From the NCBI GenBank assembly GCA_023435945.1, contig JAEZLB010000128.1:1-5421 (forward strand): a stretch of 5,421 nucleotides of DNA, read 5' to 3'. A program made the position numbers and the translations under genes. Shown one piece after another: positions 1-5,421 of this stretch. Numbering within the stretch: the stretch's first letter is position 1; each line of letters begins with the position of its first letter. The notes under the pieces are model-generated. The model worked only from the letters and a program-made list of their open reading frames with translations. It was not told the origin of the DNA and did no database searches. Source of the DNA: Pseudomonadota bacterium. GTDB taxonomy: Bacteria > Pseudomonadota > Gammaproteobacteria > Burkholderiales > Burkholderiaceae_D.

Positions 1-574
1 GCTGGTGCGAATAGAAACGGTGCCAGAAAAAGGCATTGGCTACGGGGTCCTTGGTCCAGTTGGAGTTTTCGGTATCGCAGAAAATGATGCGCGTGCCGGC
101 ATAGGCCTTGTCATTATCCGACCACACATAGAAATTGCGTGCCGAAGACCCCGGCCTCGCCTTCCTCGCGCGCTGAAACCACGGATGCTGGTCCGAGGTA
201 TGGTTGATGACCAGCTCGGTGATCACGCGCAGGCCACGCTTGTGCGCCTCCGCGATGAAGCGCCTGGCATCGGCCAGCGTACCGTAGTCCTGATGCACGC
301 CACGATATTCGGCGATATCGTAACCGTCATCACGACGCGGCGAAGGATAAAACGGCAGCAGCCAGACCGTGTTGACGCCCAGGTCAGCAATGTAATCCAG
401 CTTGGCGATCAGGCCGGCAAAATCGCCGACGCCATCGTTATTGGAATCGAAGTACGACTTTACATGCAACTGATAGATGATTGCATCCTTGTACCAGAGC
501 GGATCGTCGGCGAACCCCATCTTGCGCGCAAGCGGATCGCTCACCGAACGACGCGGCGCCTTTCTTCTTTCCAT
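1..574 (-). CDS. treS: Trehalose synthase (maltose alpha-D-glucosyltransferase), N-terminal part, runs off the window
   Basis: TreS is a cytoplasmic GH13 enzyme that interconverts maltose and trehalose; in the GlgE pathway it supplies maltose for phosphorylation. Only the first 191 codons are present, and the 3' end lies beyond base 1. Family signatures visible are DPLWYKDAIIYQLHVKSYFDS (residues 24-44), the calcium-loop-like DSNNDGVGD (43-51), WLLPFYPSPRRDDGYDI (71-87), conserved region I as ELVINHTSDQHPWF (120-133), and NFYVWSD followed by GTRIIFCDTENSNWT (147-174). The catalytic Asp and Glu lie further downstream and cannot be checked. The ATG at 574 is preceded at 7 nt by a strong AAAGGGGGG site and stands 2 nt after the glgE stop, which indicates an operon. 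Many proteobacterial TreS proteins carry a C-terminal maltokinase domain; whether this one does cannot be seen. The identification is firm because TreS-specific spacing and wording (ELVINHTSDQHPWFQRAR) are matched closely. Confidence 0.95.
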   Translation of the reverse strand, partial: MERRKAPRRSVSDPLARKMGFADDPLWYKDAIIYQLHVKSYFDSNNDGVGDFAGLIAKLDYIADLGVNTVWLLPFYPSPRRDDGYDIAEYRGVHQDYGTLADARRFIAEAHKRGLRVITELVINHTSDQHPWFQRARKARPGSSARNFYVWSDNDKAYAGTRIIFCDTENSNWTKDPVANAFFWHRFYSHQ

Positions 575-576
575 GC

Positions 577-3500
577 TTATGCCCCCCTTTGACGCACGCG
601 CCAGATCGCATAAGGATGACTGTAAGGATCCAGCCTCATGTACTGATATTTTCCGTACCAGGTCAGGTGGTGCCCATGCAGCAGGTCATCCACGTCCAGC
701 GCCGCGTCGTCAGGCAGGCCGAACTCCCACAGCGGCACTTCGAATGTGGCTTCCTGCACGTGATAAGGATCGAGATTGATGGCGACCAGGATCACGTTGT
801 CGCCCAGATTGCGGCCCGGCACGATAGGCGGCGTAGTCTTGGCGAAGTACAGGATGTTTTCGTTATGGGCCACATAGAAACGTATCCCCAGGTGCGACTG
901 CAGCGCCGGATTTTCCTTGCGCAGGCGGTTCAGTTGCGTGATTTCGGCAATGATGTTGCCGGGGCGATCCCAGTCCCACGCGCGGATCTCATACTTCTCG
1001 GAATCGAGATACTCCTCCTTGCCCGGCACCGGCGTACCCTCGCATAGCTCAAAACCGCTGTACATGCCCCACAGCCCCGACAAGGTGGTCGCCAGGGCGG
1101 CACGTATCAGGAAGCCGGGACGGCCGGAACGCTGCAGGAAGTAAGGATTGATGTCGGGTGTATTGACGAAAAAATGCGGGCGGAAAAACTCGCGCACCGG
1201 TGTGTGGGCGAGTTCGTTCATGTAGCCGGTGAACTCAGCCTTGGAATGACGCCAGGTGAAGTAGGTATAGGATTGCGTGAAGCCCAGCTTCGCAAGGCGG
1301 TACATCATAGTTGGCCGCGTGAATGCCTCGGACAGGAAAATGGTGTCTGGATAACGGGCGCGAATATCGGCAATCATCCATTCCCAGAATGGGAGCGACT
1401 TGGTATGCGGATTATCGACACGGAATACCCGCACGCCCTCCTTCACCCAGAACAGCACCACGTCGCGCAATGCGATCCACAAGTCCGGTACCGCACCGGG
1501 CGCATAAAAATCGACATTGACGATGTCCTGGTATTTCTTAGGTGGATTCTCTGCGTACCGTATCGTGCCATCCGGTCGCCACGTGAACCAGTCCGGGTGC
1601 TCATTCAGCCACGGATGATCGGGGGAGCACTGTATCGCGAAGTCCAGCGCCAGCTCCATTCCATGCTTTGCCGCTTCGTCGCGCAGGCGGCGGAAATCGT
1701 CGATGGTCCCCAGCTCCGGGTGGATTGCATCGTGCCCGCCCGCCGCAGCACCGATTGCATACGGGCTGCCCGGCTCACTGGGAGCGGCCGTCAGCGCATT
1801 GTTCTTGCCCTTGCGGTGCTTGCTGCCGATGGGATGAATCGGCGGAAAATACAGCGTATCGAAACCCATGGCCTGGATGGCGGGCAGGCGCGCGATCACG
1901 TGATCTAAGGTACCGTGCCGTAGCGGGTCGCCGCTCTGGGAGCGCGGAAACAATTCGTACCAGCTGGAAAAGCGTGCCGCCACCCTGTCCACTTCCAGGC
2001 GCCGGGTCTCGCTGCATACCCGGAATGGGCGTGCATCCGCGTCACGCATCGCTGCGGCGGTCGGCTCCGACAACAACGCGGCGATACGTTCGGCATCCGA
2101 CATCTGCGCTTTGTTCTTGCTGCGCGGCCCCGGCATTTTCATGGCCCTGGCCAGGTTGCCGAGGTACTCGGCCGCTCCTGAGAGTTTCTCCGATTTGGCA
2201 TAGGCTGCCGCCGCCTCCAAGATCAGCCGTCCTTCTTCCAGCTCCACGGTCACGTCTATTCCCGCCGCGGATTTTTTCTCCAGTTCGTCACGATAAGTGG
2301 CAAATACATCACGCCAGGCCTCCACCAGATATTCGTAACGGCCTATGCGCAATACAGGGAACGAGGCCACCCACTTGTCGTTGCCGAGCGTATGCATGCG
2401 CACTTCATGCCATGTTTCCTCATCAACGGCGCGCCACCAGACCGAAGCCGCCAGCTTTTCATGGCCATCCATGAAAATATCCGCTTCAACCTGCACCAGA
2501 TCACCCACGGTGCGCTTGACCGCAAACTGGCTGCCGCCGTCCACCGATGGCAGTACGGACTCGATGGCAATGCGGGGCATCCGGGCTGCCGCATTGGCCG
2601 CCTGCTTTCCTCGCGCGGCGGGCCGCAGTATCGGCGCCATGGGCCTGGCTGCAAAGATCTGCAGTTCGCAGGCCTGCAGGTGCAGCAGATGCGCCACATG
2701 GTCGTCATGCTGGTCGGACTGGCCAGGTACCGGCCAGATACGCCGCAGGCATACGTATCCATTGGAACGCTCCAGCATGACACGCTCCGGAACCGCCGCC
2801 TCCAGCAGCATATCCGGGTTGGCAGCAATCACCAGCGCCTGAGGTTCGCGCTGCTGCACTGCAGGCAGGCGCATCATCACGCAGCCCTGCATAGGCGATT
2901 CAGTCAGCAAGCGCAGCCGCCCGCCATAATAAAAAGGTCCCTGATCAGCCATGAAACGATTGGCCTGGATGACTTCTTCAGAAATGTCGAAAGCTGCCTG
3001 ATCCGACTCCTCGCCATGCACACCGTCGGTTTCAACGTTGCCGTACTCGAATCCTGCCGGCATCAGCCAGCCGTTACCGGTGGCGGCTGCCAACCGCAGG
3101 GCACGGATATGAAGCAGGCGGCGCACTTCCGGATCTTCGTAACCGGGCGCATGTGCAATCACTTCTTCATCGGGCGCATCGGGAAAAGCCAGCGGTGGCG
3201 CAATCTGGTGAAGGCGTTCGTGCTCCTCTACCAGCCAGCGCGAACGATAGTCCCACCACGCACCAGAGGAAAAACTCGCATCAAACCCGGCATCAGCCAG
3301 TGCATGCAACTGATCCGGCGCAAGGCCCGGCGTCCAGGCCAGGAAGCGCAGTTGCGGCGCAAATGCCCGGGCGGAGGCAAGCAGGTGGCGCCAGAAAGAC
3401 GCGGGAAAGTCAGCCAGTGCGATACAACGGAATCCAGCCACGCCAGCCCCTGCCCAGGCCGCGATGCGTCGCTGCCAGTACTCCTGCAGCGACTGCGCCA

Positions 3501-3864
3501 CAGCCGGCACTTCATAACGCAGGCGGCAGATGGGGTCGTGGCGCACCGGCTTGCGCGGATCTGGCAATTCATCGGCGACGTAATCCTGCACCAACCAGTC
3601 CGGGTGGCTTTCCGTCAGGATGCTGTCATCCTGGGCTGTCAGCAGATTCAGATCCATCAGCAAAGTCAGCCTGGCTTTGCGGCAGGCCTGCGCAAAACGG
3701 TGCAAGGCATCGTCAGACGTTCCAAAGGCGGGAGCCGGAATCAGTACATGGTCAAAACCCAAGGCTTGACATCGTTTCAGCCATGGTTCCGGTACGTAGT
3801 GGGATTGGGACAGGGGCGGGTTGAAGGAATAAATCCTGGGTAAATAAGACGTCGTTACGCGCAT
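577..3864 (-). CDS. glgE: Alpha-1,4-glucan:maltose-1-phosphate maltosyltransferase with an extra N-terminal GH13-like module
   Basis: GlgE (GH13_3) transfers maltosyl units from alpha-maltose 1-phosphate to the non-reducing end of alpha-1,4-glucans in the cytoplasm. The C-terminal 667 residues match a usual-length GlgE. The maltosyltransferase N domain begins at [14 protein letters not shown] (431-444) and includes [15 protein letters not shown] and [10 protein letters not shown]. The catalytic barrel has [16 protein letters not shown] (674-689), [12 protein letters not shown] (741-752), the nucleophile Asp817 in [10 protein letters not shown], the acid/base Glu846 in FLSEAFTRP, and Asp904 in NTPDINP. 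A C-terminal beta domain ends near YAIWRVR. Residues 1-410 are an additional degenerate barrel (separate entry). The start at 3864 is fixed by an in-frame TGA four codons upstream and the lack of another start codon before Met70. No Shine-Dalgarno motif is evident; the leader is A-rich. It overlaps nothing and is followed after 2 nt by treS. Function of the C-terminal part is firm; the N-terminal part is structurally recognisable but of unknown role. Confidence 0.96.
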   Translation of the reverse strand: MRVTTSYLPRIYSFNPPLSQSHYVPEPWLKRCQALGFDHVLIPAPAFGTSDDALHRFAQACRKARLTLLMDLNLLTAQDDSILTESHPDWLVQDYVADELPDPRKPVRHDPICRLRYEVPAVAQSLQEYWQRRIAAWAGAGVAGFRCIALADFPASFWRHLLASARAFAPQLRFLAWTPGLAPDQLHALADAGFDASFSSGAWWDYRSRWLVEEHERLHQIAPPLAFPDAPDEEVIAHAPGYEDPEVRRLLHIRALRLAAATGNGWLMPAGFEYGNVETDGVHGEESDQAAFDISEEVIQANRFMADQGPFYYGGRLRLLTESPMQGCVMMRLPAVQQREPQALVIAANPDMLLEAAVPERVMLERSNGYVCLRRIWPVPGQSDQHDDHVAHLLHLQACELQIFAARPMAPILRPAARGKQAANAAARMPRIAIESVLPSVDGGSQFAVKRTVGDLVQVEADIFMDGHEKLAASVWWRAVDEETWHEVRMHTLGNDKWVASFPVLRIGRYEYLVEAWRDVFATYRDELEKKSAAGIDVTVELEEGRLILEAAAAYAKSEKLSGAAEYLGNLARAMKMPGPRSKNKAQMSDAERIAALLSEPTAAAMRDADARPFRVCSETRRLEVDRVAARFSSWYELFPRSQSGDPLRHGTLDHVIARLPAIQAMGFDTLYFPPIHPIGSKHRKGKNNALTAAPSEPGSPYAIGAAAGGHDAIHPELGTIDDFRRLRDEAAKHGMELALDFAIQCSPDHPWLNEHPDWFTWRPDGTIRYAENPPKKYQDIVNVDFYAPGAVPDLWIALRDVVLFWVKEGVRVFRVDNPHTKSLPFWEWMIADIRARYPDTIFLSEAFTRPTMMYRLAKLGFTQSYTYFTWRHSKAEFTGYMNELAHTPVREFFRPHFFVNTPDINPYFLQRSGRPGFLIRAALATTLSGLWGMYSGFELCEGTPVPGKEEYLDSEKYEIRAWDWDRPGNIIAEITQLNRLRKENPALQSHLGIRFYVAHNENILYFAKTTPPIVPGRNLGDNVILVAINLDPYHVQEATFEVPLWEFGLPDDAALDVDDLLHGHHLTWYGKYQYMRLDPYSHPYAIWRVRQRGA
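582..590 (-). promoter_or_regulatory. Ribosome binding site of treS inside the end of glgE
   Basis: On the minus strand AAAGGGGGG lies 7 nt before the treS ATG at 574 and covers the last codons of glgE. It decides the treS start and supports co-transcription, possibly with translational coupling across the 2-nt gap. Confidence 0.8.
2635..3864 (-). other. Degenerate GlgE-like barrel module at the N-terminus of GlgE (residues 1-410)
   Basis: Read against the active half of the same protein, this segment aligns in order and with similar spacing. [15 protein letters not shown] (35-48) pairs with [29 protein letters not shown] and ESHPDWL (68-91) with [31 protein letters not shown] (141-148) with [14 protein letters not shown] (172-177) with [28 protein letters not shown] (189-208) with [24 protein letters not shown] (227-232) with [14 protein letters not shown] (267-275) with [10 protein letters not shown]; and [13 protein letters not shown] (292-304) with the start of the C-terminal domain. 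The nucleophile position is Ile148 and the acid/base position is Trp177, so glycosyl transfer is not expected. Asp232 at the third catalytic position is kept. The RKG and NN phosphate-side motif is absent. A linker rich in Ala, Arg and Pro (about 411-429) joins it to the normal GlgE. The alignment was made by eye; the role is inferred only as structural, glucan-binding or regulatory. Confidence 0.75.
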
Positions 3865-3888
3865 GTTTTTTTGGATTCAACGACCGGA

Positions 3889-3905
3889 TGCGACGTAGCG
3901 TCGCA
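3889..3905 (-). repeat. Perfect 7-bp inverted repeat (hairpin) just upstream of glgE
   Basis: TGCGACG and CGTCGCA flank a 3-nt centre. The repeat ends 24 nt before the glgE ATG, so in RNA it would form a GC-rich stem immediately before the place where a ribosome binds. Neither side is followed directly by a T run, so it is not a classical intrinsic terminator. It could be an operator half-site pair or an RNA element controlling translation of glgE, which lacks an evident Shine-Dalgarno motif. Confidence 0.55.
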
Positions 3906-4032
3906 GTGACTGAAACCCGGCGGCAGTGCCACCAGCCCTGACTGATAGATCGCCAGAACAGGGGTTCGTTCAAAGTCGGGAAGGCTGAGGGCTATACCCC
4001 ACTCCCTACCTGTTTGCAGGCTGCTCCACTCC

Positions 4033-4061
4033 ACTATAGGGTTTTCTTCGCCCCGCCTTAA
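4033..4061 (-). promoter_or_regulatory. Weak sigma70-like promoter candidate for glgE-treS
   Basis: On the minus strand TATAGT (4038-4033) matches five of six bases of the -10 consensus. Seventeen bases upstream is TTAAGG (4061-4056), which matches only three of six of the -35 consensus. If used, the leader would be about 160 nt and would include the hairpin at 3889-3905. A TATAGC at 3996-3991 is a weaker alternative. Confidence 0.2.
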
Positions 4062-4234
4062 CGCGCATATGCAGCCTCTTTGCGCCAGCTCATCTTTTAA
4101 GGAAATGTCCGTTCACATGGTACCCACAAGCATCTGCGTACTCCGGCCGGATTGGCGGCAGTGTCTTTCATTCCTTCATCGGGCCCGATTTTGGCCCCTC
4201 CATTTCCCGCGCCCTCCTGTTGTGGTCAGCCTGC

Positions 4235-4267
4235 CATGAATGCATGTTAAACATTAATTAATTCATG
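4235..4267. repeat. AT-rich inverted repeat, possible operator
   Basis: CATGAAT (4235-4241) and ATTCATG (4261-4267) form a perfect 7-bp inverted repeat with a 19-nt centre. Inside it lies the palindrome ATTAATTAAT (4253-4262), and CATGTTAA and CATGTAA occur as near-direct repeats at 4243 and 4264. The segment is conspicuously AT-rich compared with the surroundings. Such symmetry upstream of a sugar-metabolism gene fits a repressor or activator site, but the regulator cannot be named. Confidence 0.35.
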
Positions 4268-4274
4268 TAAGCAA

Positions 4275-4348
4275 TTGAATAATATGATTTTTCCTAGATT
4301 AAATTTGACGTCTTCCCCTCTGCCAATCTTTCTCTTGCATGGTATATT
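4275..4348 (+). promoter_or_regulatory. Candidate promoter elements for the alpha-glucosidase gene
   Basis: Two weak possibilities exist. TTGAAT (4275-4280) is followed after 18 bp by TTAAAT (4299-4304), four of six matches each. Alternatively TATATT (4343-4348) matches five of six -10 bases but has no good -35 at the right distance, as expected for an activator-dependent promoter. The nearby TTGACG (4305-4310) is a good -35 by itself but has no -10 at 16-18 bp. The second option would give a leader of about 135 nt. Confidence 0.25.
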
Positions 4349-4388
4349 GCCGCGACGCGATCTTTGTCTTGGGCAAGAAAAGCCTTGG

Positions 4389-4401
4389 GGGCATCATGCC
4401 C
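4389..4401 (+). repeat. Inverted repeat GGGCAT-C-ATGCCC in the alpha-glucosidase leader
   Basis: A perfect 6-bp inverted repeat around a single central base, extendable by a G-T pair and a G-C pair to 4387-4403. It lies about 90 nt before the start codon and downstream of the TATATT element. It may be an operator or a small stem in the leader RNA. Chance occurrence is possible. Confidence 0.3.
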
Positions 4402-4480
4402 TCGCCCAGTGGTTCCTGAGCCGAAAAATAGCGCGGTAACCGGAACCGGTTTGCTGAAACCAGCATATGCGAACCCAGTC

Positions 4481-4486
4481 AGGAAG
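4481..4486 (+). promoter_or_regulatory. Ribosome binding site of the alpha-glucosidase gene
   Basis: AGGAAG lies 4 nt before the ATG at 4491 (6 nt counted from AGGA). Together with the in-frame TGA at 4488-4490 it fixes the start of the gene. Confidence 0.7.
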
Positions 4487-4490
4487 TTGA

Positions 4491-5421
4491 ATGATCATTT
4501 ATCAAGTCTATCCACGCAGTTTTTCCGACTCGAACAACGACGGCATTGGCGACCTGGCTGGTATCGAAGCCCGCCTGCCTTATATCAAGAGCCTGGGCGT
4601 GGACGCCATCTGGATCAGTCCTTTTTTCAAGTCACCGATGAAGGATTTCGGTTATGACGTCGCCAATTACCGCGAAGTCGATCCGATTTTCGGCGACATG
4701 AACGATTTCAAGCGCTTGATGAAACGCGCCAAATCCCTGGAACTGGGCGTGATCGTGGACATGGTGCTGTCCCATACTTCCGAAGAGCACCCGTGGTTCG
4801 TGCAAAGCCGTGCACGGGAAAACGGTAAGCAGGACTGGTATCTGTGGTCCGACCCCAAGCCGGACGGCAGCCCACCGAACAACTGGGTATCTGTATTCGG
4901 CGGTTGTGCCTGGCGCTGGGATGCGGAGCGCCGTCAGTATTATTTCCACTCCTTCCTGTCCAGCCAGCCTGACCTGAACATGCATAATCCGGCGGTGCAG
5001 GAACAGGTATTGAAGGAAATGGAATTCTGGCTGGACCTGGGGGTTTCGGGTTTCCGTTTCGATGCCTGCAATCACATCTTCCAGGACCTGCAACTGCGTA
5101 ACAATCCGCCGCGCGAAGATACCAGCGCCGCCTTGCACCCCTATGGATTTCAGGTGCATGTCTACGATCAGGCCCGTCCGGAACTGCTTCCCTTCCTGGA
5201 AAGGATTCGCAAGCTGCTCGATGCCTATGGCGCCATCAGTCTGGCCGAGGTAGGCGGACATGATGCCCTGAAACTGATGGGGCAATACACGCGCGCGGGC
5301 CGCCTGCACTCGGCGTACAGTTTTTCCATGATGGGCCCGGACAGCAGCGCCGAACATGTGCGACGCGTGATCGCCACGCACGAAGAAAGCATACAAGCAC
5401 CGGGCGTGGCGTGTTACGCCT
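4491..5421 (+). CDS. Alpha-glucosidase of the GH13_23 type, N-terminal part, runs off the window
   Basis: A cytoplasmic GH13 exo-enzyme expected to release glucose from maltose, sucrose or short malto-oligosaccharides. The first 310 codons are present. Visible motifs are IIYQVYPRSF (2-11), the calcium loop DSNNDGIGD (13-21), WISPFFKSPMKDFGYDV (41-57), region I as DMVLSHTSEEHPWF (90-103), the nucleophile Asp191 in GFRFDACNH, and the acid/base Glu253 in SLAEVGG. The Ser in VLSHTS instead of the usual Asn, the LRNNPP segment (202-207) and HPYGFQVHVYDQARPE (216-231) resemble bacterial GH13_23 alpha-glucosidases rather than oligo-1,6-glucosidases; this subfamily call is from memory. The third catalytic Asp lies outside the window. 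The start is forced by a TGA directly in front. Compared with many relatives, the usual short WW-R-G-A segment before IYQVYPRSF is missing. Substrate preference (maltose, sucrose or transglucosylation) cannot be read here. Confidence 0.9.
   Translation, partial: MIIYQVYPRSFSDSNNDGIGDLAGIEARLPYIKSLGVDAIWISPFFKSPMKDFGYDVANYREVDPIFGDMNDFKRLMKRAKSLELGVIVDMVLSHTSEEHPWFVQSRARENGKQDWYLWSDPKPDGSPPNNWVSVFGGCAWRWDAERRQYYFHSFLSSQPDLNMHNPAVQEQVLKEMEFWLDLGVSGFRFDACNHIFQDLQLRNNPPREDTSAALHPYGFQVHVYDQARPELLPFLERIRKLLDAYGAISLAEVGGHDALKLMGQYTRAGRLHSAYSFSMMGPDSSAEHVRRVIATHEESIQAPGVACYA

Larger units (their letters stand above)
3865..4490. promoter_or_regulatory. Divergent intergenic control region between glgE-treS and the alpha-glucosidase gene
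   Basis: About 626 bp separate the two divergent start codons. No reading frame here shows a recognisable protein, and I see no tRNA, terminator with a T tract, or insertion-sequence end. Composition is uneven: a GC-rich portion at 3880-4235, then a sharp AT-rich stretch at about 4240-4310, then mixed sequence. The region must contain the promoters of both transcription units and is long enough for one or more operators. Individual elements that can be pointed to are listed separately; none matches a known operator well enough to name a regulator. Confidence 0.7.

Noticed and set aside
5..592. Plus-strand open frame (195 codons) opposite treS
   Set aside because: The minus strand gives a full-quality TreS N-terminus; the plus frame shows no motif.
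1174..1908. Plus-strand open frame (244 codons) opposite the GlgE catalytic domain
   Set aside because: It mirrors codons of the conserved barrel including the catalytic residues and has no family resemblance or ribosome site.
2578..2580. Met429 as an alternative internal start giving a normal-length GlgE
   Set aside because: No ribosome site precedes it and the upstream frame is continuous and conserved-looking; the full-length start at 3864 is preferred, although the position marks the module boundary well.
2392..3843. Long open frame (483 codons) on the plus strand opposite glgE
   Set aside because: It is antisense to the clearly real N-terminal half of glgE, its product is rich in His, Arg and Gln with no recognisable motif, and open antisense frames are common opposite GC-rich genes.
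4058..4170. Possible leader peptides on the minus strand (MSWRKEAAYAR and a 24-residue frame starting MKDTAANPAG)
   Set aside because: Neither has a well-spaced Shine-Dalgarno motif, and neither shows a run of regulatory codons or a following attenuator.
4181..4197. GGGCC/GGCCC inverted repeat as a terminator
   Set aside because: Only 5 bp, no T tract after it on either strand, and no gene ends nearby.
4364..4657. Plus-strand frame of 97 codons starting in the intergenic region
   Set aside because: It overlaps the alpha-glucosidase start in another frame, uses a TTG start without a ribosome site, and has no recognisable sequence.
4632..5396. Minus-strand open frame (254 codons) opposite the alpha-glucosidase
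   Set aside because: The plus strand encodes an unmistakable GH13 enzyme with the expected catalytic motifs over the same bases; the reverse frame is a shadow.

Overview
The window carries three genes of bacterial alpha-glucan and trehalose metabolism, all encoding GH13-type enzymes, arranged around one divergent control region. It suggests a moderately GC-rich proteobacterium. I lean to a betaproteobacterium because extra-long GlgE proteins followed directly by treS are, from memory, typical there, but nothing in the sequence fixes the taxon.

Left part, minus strand: a complete glgE (3864 to 577, 1095 aa) is followed after only 2 nt by treS (574 to the window edge, first 191 codons only). 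The treS ribosome binding site lies inside the end of glgE, so the two are almost certainly co-transcribed. TreS interconverts trehalose and maltose. A maltokinase (Pep2, not in the window) would make maltose 1-phosphate, and GlgE transfers the maltosyl unit to a growing alpha-1,4-glucan. Together this is the GlgE pathway from trehalose to glycogen-like glucan.

Middle, 3865-4490: about 626 bp without a convincing gene. It holds a perfect 7-bp hairpin just upstream of glgE, an AT-rich island with an inverted repeat near 4235-4310, weak promoter-like hexamers on both strands, and small inverted repeats in the presumed leader of the right-hand gene.

Right part, plus strand: the first 310 codons of an exo-acting alpha-glucosidase of the GH13_23 type (4491 to the window edge). 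It probably releases glucose from maltose, sucrose or short malto-oligosaccharides. Its divergent position suggests that breakdown and storage are controlled from the same region.

The most unusual item is the architecture of GlgE. About 410 residues precede an otherwise normal-length GlgE, and they read as a second, degenerate copy of the GlgE barrel and C-terminal domain. This copy lacks the catalytic nucleophile and the general acid, so the protein looks like a pseudo-enzyme fused to a working enzyme.
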